Shown here: positions 1 through 9,428 of the stretch, in pieces
Position numbering within the stretch: position 1 is the stretch's first letter
Layout: each line of letters starts with the position of its first letter
NCBI RefSeq assembly: GCF_018130955.1
Contig: NZ_JAFCJM010000033.1
Coordinates: 24,176 to 88,175 of the forward strand
DNA: 64,000 nucleotides
Reading direction: 5' to 3'
Source of the DNA: Bradyrhizobium liaoningense
GTDB taxonomy: Bacteria; Pseudomonadota; Alphaproteobacteria; Rhizobiales; Xanthobacteraceae
Position numbers and translations under genes: made by a program
The notes under the pieces: model-generated
Told to the model about the DNA's origin: nothing
The model's database searches: none
Seen by the model: the letters and a program-made list of their open reading frames with translations, nothing else

Positions 1-1
1 C

Positions 2-1042
2 AGTCCCGGCAGCCGCGATGCGCTGGGCGCATGGACACCCGACCAGGCGCAGCGTCTCGTCGCCTACACGCAGTCGCTCGGCGGCCGCATCGCCGCCGCC
101 GAATTCATGAACGAGCCAACACTTGCGGCAACCAACGGCCCGCCGCCGGGATATGATGCGACCGCCTATGGCCGCGACTTCAAAATCTTTCGCGACTGGA
201 TCAAGCGAATCTCACCCGACACGTTGATCCTCGGCCCCGGCTCCGCCGGCGACGCGGCTTCGCCGTCGGCATCAGGTCTTAGCGCCCGCGCGCTGCTCAC
301 CACTTCCGGCGCAGGCGTCGATCGCTTCTCCTACCATCATTACTTCACGCTCTCGCCGCGCTGCAACGTCCACGACGATCCGGCGCAGGCGCTGACCGAG
401 CGCTGGCTGTCGCGCACGGATCAAGCGCTCTCCATCTATCGCGCCCTGCGCGACGAATTCGAGCCGGAAAAACCGATCTGGCTGACGGAGACGGCGAACG
501 CCGCCTGCGGCGGCAATCCGTCGGATGCGACCTTCCTGGACACGTTCCGCTATGTCGACCAACTCGGCCGTCTCGCGAGGGCCGGCGTTCAGGTGGTGAT
601 GCACAACACGCTGGCCGCAAGCGATTACAGCCTGCTCGACGAGAAGGACTTGCATCCGCGGCCGAACTATTGGGGCGCGCTGCTGTGGCATCGGCTGATG
701 GGCACGACCGTGCTCGACGTGAGTTCGCCCGCGGCCGACCTGCATCTCTATGCGCATTGCCATCCCGCCATGCACGGCGCGGTGAGCCTGCTCGCGATCA
801 ACACGTCGCGCAGATCGTCGCGTTCCCTATCGCTTCCGCTCAGTGCCCGGCTCTACACGCTCGATGCCGCAAGGCTCCAGAGCGCAACGGTAAGGCTGAA
901 CGGCAAGACACTCTTGCTTGCGGCGAACGACGAACTGCCTCGTCTCGATGCCCGCGCGGTGCCGGCCGGCGCGACGCGACTGGCGCCGGCCAGCATCACG
1001 TTCCTCGTGATCCCGGACGCCGCGAACCCGGCCTGCGCCTGA
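2..1042 (+). CDS. GH79/heparanase-like glycoside hydrolase, 5'-truncated by window edge
   Basis: The reading frame is open from the first bases, so the N-terminus lies outside the window; about 346 residues are visible. The fragment looks like the C-terminal half of a retaining (beta/alpha)8 glycosidase of clan GH-A, closest in pattern to GH79 (heparanase/beta-glucuronidase). The putative acid/base glutamate is in AAEFMNEPT and the putative nucleophile glutamate in IWLTETANAACGG, which resembles the heparanase nucleophile segment. The tail is a beta-rich domain, as in GH79. Members cleave glucuronic-acid-type glycosides; the substrate here is unknown. It converges on the MFS gene with a 7-bp gap between stop codons. 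Family assignment rests on motifs only. Confidence 0.6.
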   Translation, partial: SPGSRDALGAWTPDQAQRLVAYTQSLGGRIAAAEFMNEPTLAATNGPPPGYDATAYGRDFKIFRDWIKRISPDTLILGPGSAGDAASPSASGLSARALLTTSGAGVDRFSYHHYFTLSPRCNVHDDPAQALTERWLSRTDQALSIYRALRDEFEPEKPIWLTETANAACGGNPSDATFLDTFRYVDQLGRLARAGVQVVMHNTLAASDYSLLDEKDLHPRPNYWGALLWHRLMGTTVLDVSSPAADLHLYAHCHPAMHGAVSLLAINTSRRSSRSLSLPLSARLYTLDAARLQSATVRLNGKTLLLAANDELPRLDARAVPAGATRLAPASITFLVIPDAANPACA

Positions 1043-1049
1043 AATCCCT

Positions 1050-2351
1050 CTAGGACCTCAGGCCATCGCGCGCCGTCTCCGGCGCAAGCAGCGTCGAGAT
1101 GATCGTGATGATCGAGAGCGCGATGATATACACCGACACCGCCCATGAGGCACCGGCCCATGCGAGTAGCGCGGTCGCGATCAGCGGCGAGAAGCCGCCG
1201 CTCAGGGCCGCCGCGACATTGGCGCCGAGCGAGGCGCCGCTGTAGCGCACCTGGGTGCGGAACAATTCCGGCATGAATGCCGCCTTCGGCCCGAACAGCA
1301 ATGCGTGCGTCAGTGTCATGGTGACGACGAGCGCCAGTGTGATCAGCGCGGGCTCCTTGGTGTCGAGGAACCAGAACAGCGGAAACGCCAGCGCCACCGA
1401 GAACACACCGCCGGCGAGATATAGCGCCTTGCGGCCGAACAGATCGGACAGCCAGCCGGCGAGCGGCAGCGTCGCGAACTCGACGATCGCGGCATACACG
1501 ACGGCGTCGAGGATCACCTGCCGCGGCAGGCCGAGCCGCGTCGTGGCATAGACAACGGTGAAGACGGTGAGCAGATAGGCAAGGCCGACTTCGGAGACGG
1601 TGATGCCGATCGCCAGCAAGAAGCTGCGCCAGTCGCGCCGGAGCACCTCGAGCACCGGCTGCGCCAGCACCTCTTTCCGCTCCACCACCTCCTTGAAGTG
1701 CGGCGTCTCCGCGAGCTTGAGGCGCACGATGAAGCCGACGCCGACCAGCAAGATGCTGATCAGGAACGGCACGCGCCAGCCCCAGCTCAAAAAGTCGGCC
1801 TCGGGCAGCTTCGTCATCAAGCCAAAGATGCCGGTGGAGGCGGCGACGCCGACGGGAAAGCCGATCTGCACCAGGCTGCCATAGAAGCCGCGGCGATTGC
1901 CCGCATGCTCGATCACCATGACGACCGCGCCGCTCCATTCGCCGCCGAGGCCGATGCCCTGGACGAAGCGCAGGCACACCAGAAGGATCGGCGCCCAGAT
2001 GCCGATCTGCTGATAGGTCGGCAGGCAGCCGATCAGGAAGGTGCCGAGCCCCATCGCGATCATGGTCGCGACCAGCATCGCCTTGCGGCCGAGCCGGTCG
2101 CCGTAATGGCCGATGATGGCGCCGCCGATCGGCCGCGCCACGAAGCCGACCGCGTAGGTCGAGAACGCCGCGATGGTGCCGACGAAGGGATCGAAGCTCG
2201 GAAAGAAAAGCTTGTTGAACACCAGCGCCGCGGCGGTGCCGTAGATCAGGAAGTCGTACCACTCGATCGCGGTGCCGAGTGCGCTTGCCCAGACCACGTG
2301 CGCCGTCGTCGATTTCTCCGTTGCGGTGGAGATGTCAGTCATTGCCGTCAT
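1050..2351 (-). CDS. MFS transporter, metabolite:H+ symporter (MHS) type
   Basis: A 433-residue, 12-helix major facilitator. GTAIEWYDFLIYG near the N-terminus and the loop GDRLGRKAMLV are hallmarks of the MHS subfamily (ProP, ShiA, KgtP and citrate/dicarboxylate carriers), which import organic acids or betaine-type solutes with protons. LGGEWSGAVVMVIEHA is the usual MHS helix-5 stretch. I chose ATG at 2351 (MTAMTDIS); a second ATG at 2342 is possible. The frame stays open further upstream but that part is the shadow of the divergent flavoprotein gene. The flavoprotein starts about 150 bp away on the other strand, suggesting a shared catabolic function. Substrate unknown. Confidence 0.85.
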   Translation of the reverse strand: MTAMTDISTATEKSTTAHVVWASALGTAIEWYDFLIYGTAAALVFNKLFFPSFDPFVGTIAAFSTYAVGFVARPIGGAIIGHYGDRLGRKAMLVATMIAMGLGTFLIGCLPTYQQIGIWAPILLVCLRFVQGIGLGGEWSGAVVMVIEHAGNRRGFYGSLVQIGFPVGVAASTGIFGLMTKLPEADFLSWGWRVPFLISILLVGVGFIVRLKLAETPHFKEVVERKEVLAQPVLEVLRRDWRSFLLAIGITVSEVGLAYLLTVFTVVYATTRLGLPRQVILDAVVYAAIVEFATLPLAGWLSDLFGRKALYLAGGVFSVALAFPLFWFLDTKEPALITLALVVTMTLTHALLFGPKAAFMPELFRTQVRYSGASLGANVAAALSGGFSPLIATALLAWAGASWAVSVYIIALSIITIISTLLAPETARDGLRS

Positions 2352-2504
2352 GCGACCTGCCCCAGAATTCCCGCTTGCATCATGGACGACCCGATCAAGG
2401 CTTGCAACCTGTCCTTGTACTGCATCCCCACGCGAGCGCCTTGGGATGACGGGACCGGCCAGTTCAGGATAAGATCGCACGAAGGCAAGCTGCGGGAGGA
2501 TGAC

Positions 2505-4253
2505 ATGACTGACAGCGCCCGCGGCACGGACGATGTTTTCGAGTGCGATGTGCTCGTGGCAGGATCCGGCGCGGCCGGAATGGCCGCGGCGATCACCGCC
2601 CGCTCCCGCGGGCTGAATGTCCTCATCGTCGAGAAGGAGCCGCGCTTCGGCGGCACCACTGCCCGCTCCGGCGGCTGGCTCTGGATCCCCGGCACCTCGC
2701 TCGCCCGCGCTTACGGCATCGCGGAGACGCCGGACCAGGCGCGCACATATTTGCGGCATGAGGCCGGCAATAATTACGACGCCGCGCGCGTCGATGCCTT
2801 CCTCGAAGCGGGACCCGAGGCCGTCGACTTCTTCACCACCAGGACCGCCCTGCGCTTCGACATGCCGCTGGTATTTCCGGACTATCATGCGGAGGCGCCC
2901 GGTGGCACGCAGGGCGGCCGCTCGATGGTGGCCCGCCCCTTTGACGGGCGCGAGCTCGGAGACCACATCAAGACGCTCGGCATGCCGCTGCCGGAGTTGA
3001 CCGTGTTCGGCATGATGCTCGGCAGCGGCAAGGACATCGTCCACTTCATGCGCGCGACGGAATCGCTGACCTCGGCGGTCTATGTCGCAAAACGGCTCTC
3101 ACGCCATTTGATGGACGTGCTGCGCCATGGCCGTGGCATGACGCTAACTAACGGCAACGCGCTCGCCGGGCGGCTGGCGAAGTCGGCGCTCGATCTCAAC
3201 ATTCCGCTATGGCTATCCTCGCCGGTGCGCGAGCTGATCGTCGAGAGGGGCGCGGTGAAAGGCGCGATCGTCGAACGCGAGGGTCGCACAATCCGCGTCA
3301 ACGCCAGGCGCGGCGTGGTGCTCGCCTGCGGCGGCTTTCCGCATGACATCGCGCGGCGCAGAAAGATGTTTCCGCATGCACCGACCGGCGCCGAGCACTA
3401 TTCGCCGGGACCGACGGGCAATACCGGCGACGGCCTGCGGCTCGCGGAGACTGCCGGCGGCTGCATCGAGGACCGCCTGCCGAACGCAGCGGCCTGGGTG
3501 CCGGTCTCGGTGACGCAGCGCAAGGACGGCACGCGCGGGGTGATGCCGCATTTCATCGACCGCGCAAAACCGGGCGTGATCGCCGTGATGCGCGACGGCC
3601 GGCGCTTTGCAAACGAGGGCAATTCCTATCACGACTTCGTCCAGGCCATGGTCAAGGCGGCCAAGCCGAACGAGGAGATCGCGGCCTTCCTCGTCTGCGA
3701 TCACAAGACGCTGCGCAAATATGGCCTCGGCTGTGTGCCGCCGTTCCCGATGCCGCTCGGACATCATTTGCGCACCGGCTACCTCCTGCGCGGCGAGACG
3801 CCGGAAGCGCTCGCGGCCAAGGCCGGCATCGACGCGAAGGGTTTTGCCGAGACGGTCGCGCAATTCAACGCCGGCGCAGCGCAGGGACAGGACGCGGCGT
3901 TCGGCAAGGGCTCAAAAGCCTATAACCGCTACCAGGGCGACGCCCGGCACGGTCCCAACCCCTGCGTCGCGCCGCTCGAAAATGGCCCGTTCTACGCCGT
4001 CAAGATGGTGATCGGCGATCTCGGCACCTATGCCGGCATCGTCACCGATGCCAATGCCCGGGCGCTCGACGCGGAGGGCCGCGTCATTCCCGGGCTCTAC
4101 GCCGCCGGCAACGACATGGCGAGCATCATGGGCGGCAACTATCCCGGTGCCGGCATCACGCTTGGGCCGGCGCTGACCTTCGGCTACATTGCCGGCCGTC
4201 ATCTCGCCGAGAGTGCTGCGGAGCACAGCGCGGCGATGCGGGCGGCGGAGTGA
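2505..4253 (+). CDS. FAD-dependent oxidoreductase, 3-ketosteroid-delta1-dehydrogenase/fumarate reductase flavoprotein family
   Basis: A 582-residue flavoprotein of the FAD_binding_2 family. The dinucleotide fold is VLVAGSGAAGMAAAI at about residues 14-28, followed by EKEPRFGGTTARSGGWLWIPG, typical of KstD-like enzymes and soluble fumarate reductases. The C-terminal YAAGNDMASIMGGNYPGAGITLGPALT is the second FAD-binding segment of this family. Such enzymes introduce or reduce an alpha,beta double bond next to a carbonyl. ATG at 2505 has a strong ribosome site (GGGAGGA) 5 nt upstream; the frame upstream is open but is the shadow of the MFS gene. It is divergent from that carrier, so transport plus oxidation of one substrate is plausible. 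Steroid specificity is not implied. Confidence 0.85.
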   Translation: MTDSARGTDDVFECDVLVAGSGAAGMAAAITARSRGLNVLIVEKEPRFGGTTARSGGWLWIPGTSLARAYGIAETPDQARTYLRHEAGNNYDAARVDAFLEAGPEAVDFFTTRTALRFDMPLVFPDYHAEAPGGTQGGRSMVARPFDGRELGDHIKTLGMPLPELTVFGMMLGSGKDIVHFMRATESLTSAVYVAKRLSRHLMDVLRHGRGMTLTNGNALAGRLAKSALDLNIPLWLSSPVRELIVERGAVKGAIVEREGRTIRVNARRGVVLACGGFPHDIARRRKMFPHAPTGAEHYSPGPTGNTGDGLRLAETAGGCIEDRLPNAAAWVPVSVTQRKDGTRGVMPHFIDRAKPGVIAVMRDGRRFANEGNSYHDFVQAMVKAAKPNEEIAAFLVCDHKTLRKYGLGCVPPFPMPLGHHLRTGYLLRGETPEALAAKAGIDAKGFAETVAQFNAGAAQGQDAAFGKGSKAYNRYQGDARHGPNPCVAPLENGPFYAVKMVIGDLGTYAGIVTDANARALDAEGRVIPGLYAAGNDMASIMGGNYPGAGITLGPALTFGYIAGRHLAESAAEHSAAMRAAE

Positions 4254-4312
4254 GGGCGCACGGCACCCACAGCCACCGCTGTCATGCCCGGCGTGAACGC
4301 GCGCCAGTCGCC

Positions 4313-5095
4313 CTACTTGTCCTTCACCGGCACCGTGTAGTTCAAAATCAATCGCCCCCCATCCGGATAGATCGTCTGGCCCGTGATGTAGGACGCATCG
4401 TCGCTGGCGAGGAACGCGACGACGGACGCGACCTCGCTAGGCTCTCCGCCGCGGCCGATCGGGGTGCGAGACATCACGCTACGGCGCGCATCGTCGGAGG
4501 AGAAGATCGCTGACGACACCATATCGGTCAGAATCGTACCCGGCCCCACCGCGACGACGCGGATGTTGTGCGGGGCGAGCGCAACGGCGGCGACGCTCGT
4601 GAGCTGCTTCATGCCGCCCTTGGAAATCGCGTAGGTCGCAAGCGTTGGGATCGCGAGCAGCGCATTGACCGAGGACATGTTGATGATAACGCCGCCCCCC
4701 GCGCCTTGCGCGATCATCTGCTTGGCCGCGGCCTGCACGCCGAAGAAGGCGCCCTTCAGATTAACGGCGAGGACGTCATCAAAATCCTTCTCGGTGATTT
4801 CGAGAATATCCTGATTGCGCGCCACGCCGGCATTGTTGACCATGATGTCGAGCCGGCCAAACTCCCGAACCGCGGTGGCGACCACACGGTCGACGTCGGC
4901 GCGCCGCGCCACGTGGCAGTGGACCGCGCACAGCTCCTTGGGCCGCCCAAGTTCGGCGACCGTCTTGTCGAGCGCGTCGTTATCGACGTCTGATATCACC
5001 ACCTTGACGCCGTCGCTGAGAAAACGCTCGGCGCAGGCCCTGCCGATGCCGCGCGCGGCGCCCGTGATGGCTGCGACCTTGCCGGAAAGTTTCAT
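4313..5095 (-). CDS. SDR-family NAD(P)-dependent oxidoreductase
   Basis: A 260-residue classical short-chain dehydrogenase. It shows the TGAARGIG cofactor motif at residues 11-18, NNAG, a catalytic serine in INMSSVN, YAISK as the YxxxK catalytic pair, and a C-terminal PDGG. The acidic residue after beta-2 (ISDVDND) favours NAD over NADP. Start ATG at 5095 follows GGAGGACGTCC, a strong ribosome site. It is the last gene of a minus-strand run with the DadA-like flavoprotein (31-bp gap) and the ThDP enzyme, so it probably oxidises or reduces a hydroxy or keto intermediate of that pathway. Substrate not deducible. Confidence 0.88.
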   Translation of the reverse strand: MKLSGKVAAITGAARGIGRACAERFLSDGVKVVISDVDNDALDKTVAELGRPKELCAVHCHVARRADVDRVVATAVREFGRLDIMVNNAGVARNQDILEITEKDFDDVLAVNLKGAFFGVQAAAKQMIAQGAGGGVIINMSSVNALLAIPTLATYAISKGGMKQLTSVAAVALAPHNIRVVAVGPGTILTDMVSSAIFSSDDARRSVMSRTPIGRGGEPSEVASVVAFLASDDASYITGQTIYPDGGRLILNYTVPVKDK

Positions 5096-5126
5096 GGACG
5101 TCCTCCATCGTAGCTTGCAACAGAGA

Positions 5127-6386
5127 TCACAAAAAGCGCGCGGGCGCGAACGGTTCTAGCGCAATCTCCGGCGCCGTGCCGCTCACGAGCTGCGCGACCA
5201 ATCGCCCCGTGCGGGCCGAGCCGACCAGGCCAACATGGCCGTGGCCGAAAGCGTAGACGATGTCGCGCGAGGCCCGTGAATAGCCGATGCAGGGGCGCCC
5301 GTCCGGCATGCTCGGGCGATGGCCCATCCACATCTTGATGCGCGAGGCCGGAATGTTCTTCGGCAATTTCGGGAACATGCCGACCAGATAGTCGCGCAAA
5401 ATCTCCGCGCGCTTCCAGTTGGGCGCGGCGTCGAGCCCGCCGATCTCGACCGTGCCGGCGGCGCGCAGCCCCTTGTTGGTCCAGTTCACGACCATCTTGG
5501 CGTCCGAGACCATCATCGAGTTGCGCGGACCGACCTCCGGATTTTCGATCATCACGTGATAGCCGCGCTCGGTCTCCAGTGGCAACGCGTCGCCGACGGA
5601 AGCCGTGAGCAGCTTTGAACGCGCACCTGCCGCGACCACCGCGGCATCGCAGGGGATCTCGCCGGTCTCGGTGACGACAGCGGCGAGCTTGTTGCCGTTG
5701 AGCTTGAGGCCGGTCGCCTTCGCACGCACGAATTCCGCACCGCTTGCCTGTGCGTGTGCGGCGAGCGCTGCGACATAGGCGCCGGGATCGCGGCATCGCC
5801 CGGCCTCTTCCACCACCACGCCAAACTTGTAGCGCGGATCGAGATCGGGCTCGCGCTGGCGCATCTCGTTGGCGTCAAGCTCCAGCCATTCGACGCCGAC
5901 GCGCTTGCGGATGCGCCAGCCGAGATCGCCGTCAAAATTGTCACGCGACGGAAACACATGCATCACGCCGTTGCGCTCGACCAATTCGGGGACGCCGGCC
6001 TCTTCCGCGAGCTTGCGGTGCAGGAGCGGCGCGTCCTTGAGGAGATCGCGCATCGCGACAGCCGTCTTCTCGATCTTCGCCTCGGTCCAGCCCGCGAGCA
6101 GATATTTGATCAGCCAGGGCAGCGCTTTCGGCAGATACGACCAGCGGATCGCGAGCGGCCCGAGCGGATCGAGGAGATAACCCGGCACCTTCTTCCAGAC
6201 GCCGGGCTCGGCCGGCGGGATCACCGAATGCGACGACAACCAGCCGGCATTGCCATAGCTCGCCGCCTGCTCGCCACCGGGCTCGCCGGGGTCGATCAAC
6301 GTGACGCGATGGCCCTCGCGCAGCGCCTCGATGGCGCTGATGACGCCGATCGCGCCGGCGCCGATGATTGCAACGTGGCGGCCCAT
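5127..6386 (-). CDS. FAD-dependent D-amino-acid dehydrogenase-like oxidoreductase (DadA family)
   Basis: A 419-residue DAO-type flavoprotein. The Rossmann motif is HVAIIGAGAIGVISAIEAL at the N-terminus; EQAASYGNAGWLSSHSVIPPAEPG is the conserved DadA-type segment near the flavin. The C-terminal GHRPSMPDGRPCIGYSR and FGHGHVGLVGSARTGRLVA match the family's end. Members oxidise D-amino acids or related amines to keto acids. The ATG at 6386 overlaps the stop of the ThDP enzyme by one base in a TGATG junction; an in-frame TTG three bases earlier is less likely. The tight coupling implies the product or substrate is shared with the ThDP enzyme. Exact substrate unknown. Confidence 0.86.
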   Translation of the reverse strand: MGRHVAIIGAGAIGVISAIEALREGHRVTLIDPGEPGGEQAASYGNAGWLSSHSVIPPAEPGVWKKVPGYLLDPLGPLAIRWSYLPKALPWLIKYLLAGWTEAKIEKTAVAMRDLLKDAPLLHRKLAEEAGVPELVERNGVMHVFPSRDNFDGDLGWRIRKRVGVEWLELDANEMRQREPDLDPRYKFGVVVEEAGRCRDPGAYVAALAAHAQASGAEFVRAKATGLKLNGNKLAAVVTETGEIPCDAAVVAAGARSKLLTASVGDALPLETERGYHVMIENPEVGPRNSMMVSDAKMVVNWTNKGLRAAGTVEIGGLDAAPNWKRAEILRDYLVGMFPKLPKNIPASRIKMWMGHRPSMPDGRPCIGYSRASRDIVYAFGHGHVGLVGSARTGRLVAQLVSGTAPEIALEPFAPARFL

Positions 6387-8050
6387 CAACGCGCCTTGTC
6401 TTGCGGAACGAAATCCTTGCCGACCGACATCGCGCGCGGATCGATCAGGCAGTGCAGGATCGACGGCTTGCCGGAGGCGAGAGCCCGCTCGAAGGCGGGC
6501 GCGAAATCCTCGGTGCGCTCGACGCGCTCGCCATGTCCGCCGAAGGCTTTTGCGTACATCGCGAAGTCGGGATTCTTGAGCTGAGTGCCGACGACGCGAC
6601 CGGGATAATCGCGTTCCTGATGCATGCGGATGGTGCCGTATTGCGCGTTGTCGATCACGACCACGATGAGCGCTGCGTCATACTGCACGGCGGTCGCGAA
6701 CTCCTGCCCGTTCATCAGGAAGCAGCCGTCGCCGGCAAAGGCGACGACGACGCGGTCGGGATATTGCCGCTTTGCGAGAACGCCGGCCGGCACGCCATAA
6801 CCCATCGAGCCCGAGGTCGGCGCCAGCTGCGAGGCGAAGGCGTGGAAGCGGTGATGGCGGTGCAGCCAGCCGGCATAGTTGCCGGCGCCGTTGCAGACGA
6901 TCGCGTTCTTCGGCAGGCGGTCGCGCAGCCAGGTCATGACCTTGCCGTACTGAAACGCGCCGGGCAGCTCGCGCGCGGTCTCCGTCCATTCCAGATAGTC
7001 CTTGTGCGCCTTGGCCGCCTCGCCCTTCCAGGCGGGCGCGGCTGCGGGCTTCAGAGTCTCGACGGCGGCGGCGAACGCCGTCGGCGTCGCCTGGATCGCG
7101 AGCGCCGGCTGGTAGACGCGACCGAGTTCGTCCGAGCCGGGATGAACATGGATGAGCTTCTGACTGGGCACGGGGATGTCGAGCAGCGTGTAGGACGAGG
7201 ACGGCATCTCCGACATGCGGCCGCCGATCAGGAGAATGACGTCGGCGCCGGTGATGCGCGCCTTGAGGCCCGGGCTCGGGCCGATGCCGAGATCACCGGC
7301 ATAGTGCGAGTGATCGGCGTCGATCAGCGAGGCACGGCGGAACGAGGTCGCAACCGGCAGATCGAAGCGCTCGGCGAAGCGCGCGATGCCCCTGGCGGCC
7401 TCGGCGGTCCAGCCCGAGCCGCCGAGGATGACGACCGGCGCCTTGGCACTGGCCAGCATCGCGCCGAGACGCTCGATGTCAGCCGGCGCAGGCCAGCTTA
7501 CGGCCGGCTCGACGCGTGGGGCATCGGCCACAGCTGCGGTTTCGGTCAGCATGTTTTCCGGCAACGAGATCACGACCGGGCCCGGACGGCCCTGCAGCGC
7601 GACGCGGAACGCGCGCGCCACCAGTTCCGGGATACGATCTGGGCGGTCGATCTCGACGGCCCATTTCGCCATCGTGCCGAACACCGCCTCGTAGTCGAGC
7701 TCCTGGAACGCCTCGCGCTCGCGCATGCCGGTGTCGACCTGGCCGACGAACAGGATCATCGGCGTCGAATCCTGCAGCGCGATGTGGACGCCATGGCTGG
7801 CATTGGTCGCACCCGGCCCGCGAGTGACGAAGCAGATGCCAGGGCGGCCCGTCAGCTTGCCATAGGCCTCCGCCATCATGGCGGCGCCACCCTCGGCGCG
7901 GCAGATCATCACGTCGATCGGGCTGTCATGCAGCGCATCCAGTGCCGCGAGATAGCTTTCGCCCGGCACGCAAGTGACCCGTTCCACCCCCTGCGCGACG
8001 AGCTGGTCGATCAGGATCTGGCCCCCGGTGCGGGCGTTGCGAATGGTCAT
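6386..8050 (-). CDS. Thiamine-pyrophosphate enzyme, acetolactate synthase large-subunit-like
   Basis: A 554-residue ThDP-dependent enzyme of the acetolactate synthase/benzoylformate decarboxylase superfamily. VTCVPGESYLAALDAL and CRAEGGAAMMAEAYGKLTG carry the N-terminal glutamate that activates thiamine. The C-terminal domain has AFAGDGCFLMNGQEFATAV, the GDG-N(25-30)-N metal and diphosphate motif. Start ATG at 8050 follows GGGAG; an earlier in-frame start would add 16 residues without a ribosome site. No regulatory small subunit lies nearby, which argues against a biosynthetic IlvB; a catabolic 2-oxoacid decarboxylase or ligase role with the flavoprotein and SDR is more likely. Family certain, substrate not. 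Confidence 0.87.
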   Translation of the reverse strand: MTIRNARTGGQILIDQLVAQGVERVTCVPGESYLAALDALHDSPIDVMICRAEGGAAMMAEAYGKLTGRPGICFVTRGPGATNASHGVHIALQDSTPMILFVGQVDTGMREREAFQELDYEAVFGTMAKWAVEIDRPDRIPELVARAFRVALQGRPGPVVISLPENMLTETAAVADAPRVEPAVSWPAPADIERLGAMLASAKAPVVILGGSGWTAEAARGIARFAERFDLPVATSFRRASLIDADHSHYAGDLGIGPSPGLKARITGADVILLIGGRMSEMPSSSYTLLDIPVPSQKLIHVHPGSDELGRVYQPALAIQATPTAFAAAVETLKPAAAPAWKGEAAKAHKDYLEWTETARELPGAFQYGKVMTWLRDRLPKNAIVCNGAGNYAGWLHRHHRFHAFASQLAPTSGSMGYGVPAGVLAKRQYPDRVVVAFAGDGCFLMNGQEFATAVQYDAALIVVVIDNAQYGTIRMHQERDYPGRVVGTQLKNPDFAMYAKAFGGHGERVERTEDFAPAFERALASGKPSILHCLIDPRAMSVGKDFVPQDKAR

Positions 8051-8302
8051 GACGGCTCCCTGCAAGGCTATTGCGACGCGCTCGATCGCGGCGCGCAAGT
8101 TTTGTTCCGGGCTGGCGTAGGATAGACGGAAATGCGGCGCAAGACTGAAAGGGCTCAGAGCAGCCCTGCGAGCCCGCAGGCCCGCCGAGCAGCACGCGCG
8201 GCTCGGCGAACTCGCAGCAGATTGTGCAACGCGCTTGACAAAGGTTTCGGCAAATACGGAGCGATTTAGCCGACGGCAGGCCAGCGCGCACGCTGAAACG
8301 AT

Positions 8303-9289
8303 TTAGCGGGACCGGGCGCCGGGCCGCAGGCGGGCCACGCAGCGAAATCCGATATCGCTTGCCGAGGTATGGACCTGTTCCGGGCGGCGCGCGGCCGGAC
8401 GGTAGCGACGGCAATGGTTCGGCGCGCAAAGATGCGAGCAGCCCTTCAAGACCTTTCGCGGACTGCCAGTCTGCGGCGCGCCGACATCGTGGCTGCCGGC
8501 CTCGCTGCCGCCGCGCGGATTACGCGAAACCTGCCACGGTCCGTGCGAACCGAACGTGGAATGCGACGACCACCAGTCCGAGGTCCACTCCCAGACATTG
8601 CCGATCATATCATAGACGCCGTAACCGTTCGGCGGAAACGCCGTCACCGGCGAGGTGCGTTCATATCCGTCCTCGCAGAGATTGTGCGCGGGAAAGTCGC
8701 CCTGCCAGATGTTCGCCATGTGCCGCCCGCCGGGCGTCAGGGTGTTGCCCCAGGCATATTCCTCGCCGTCGAGCCCGCCGCGCGCGGCATATTCCCATTC
8801 GGCTTCGCTCGGCAGCTCCTTGCCGGCCCATGTCGCGTAGGCAGCCGCGTCCCGGTATGCGACGTGCACGACCGGATGATCGTCGAGATCCCTGATGCTG
8901 CTGCCGGGGCCGTAGGGATGCCGCCAGTTGGCGGCGCGCATCAGCGTCCACCACTGACGCCCGTCGCCGAAATCGGTAACATGCGGGAGCGGCGCAAACA
9001 CCAGCGAACCCGCATAGAGCGCACCCGTCAACGTTCCGGAGAGATCCTCCGACACGATCTGCGCCGTCGTCACGTAGCCGGTCGTGTTGACGAATTCCTT
9101 GAACTGCCGATTGGTCACCGGCGTGCGGTCGATCCAGAAGCCGTCGAGCGCGACGGGATGGCTGGGCGCTTCCTCGGAATAGTGACGATCGGAGCCCATC
9201 AGGAAGGTGCCGCCGGGAACGAAGACCATCTCGCCGGCCTTCTCATCGTCAGGCCGCCACTCGCAATGATCGACGTCCGCCCACAACAT
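8303..9289 (-). CDS. SUMF1/EgtB/FGE-sulfatase family protein, probable formylglycine-generating enzyme
   Basis: A 328-residue FGE-sulfatase domain protein: it opens with MVFVPGGTFLMGSD and FWIDRTPVTNRQFKEFV, and carries WVHV-type and LPSEAEWEYAARGG segments. The C-terminal block has Cys288 and Cys293 in the spacing of the human FGE copper/catalytic cysteine pair (LCAPNHCRRYR), followed by SASDIGFRC. This supports a true formylglycine-generating oxidase that converts a sulfatase cysteine to formylglycine, rather than a cysteine-less structural homologue. ATG at 9289 was chosen because residues before it do not fit the family. No sulfatase is in the window. It is divergent from the AraC regulator 140 bp away. 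Confidence 0.85.
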   Translation of the reverse strand: MLWADVDHCEWRPDDEKAGEMVFVPGGTFLMGSDRHYSEEAPSHPVALDGFWIDRTPVTNRQFKEFVNTTGYVTTAQIVSEDLSGTLTGALYAGSLVFAPLPHVTDFGDGRQWWTLMRAANWRHPYGPGSSIRDLDDHPVVHVAYRDAAAYATWAGKELPSEAEWEYAARGGLDGEEYAWGNTLTPGGRHMANIWQGDFPAHNLCEDGYERTSPVTAFPPNGYGVYDMIGNVWEWTSDWWSSHSTFGSHGPWQVSRNPRGGSEAGSHDVGAPQTGSPRKVLKGCSHLCAPNHCRRYRPAARRPEQVHTSASDIGFRCVARLRPGARSR

Positions 9290-9428
9290 CGTGGAACCCC
9301 ACTTACGACCACCTTCCCGCCTGCCTAAGAAGGCGGCTGCATCGGCGCGCAGCGAACGTGATCGCCCAGGTTGCAAAGGCTAGTTGAAGTTTTCGGGAAT
9401 GTGACGTGCAATTTGTGCCAACATCGGG

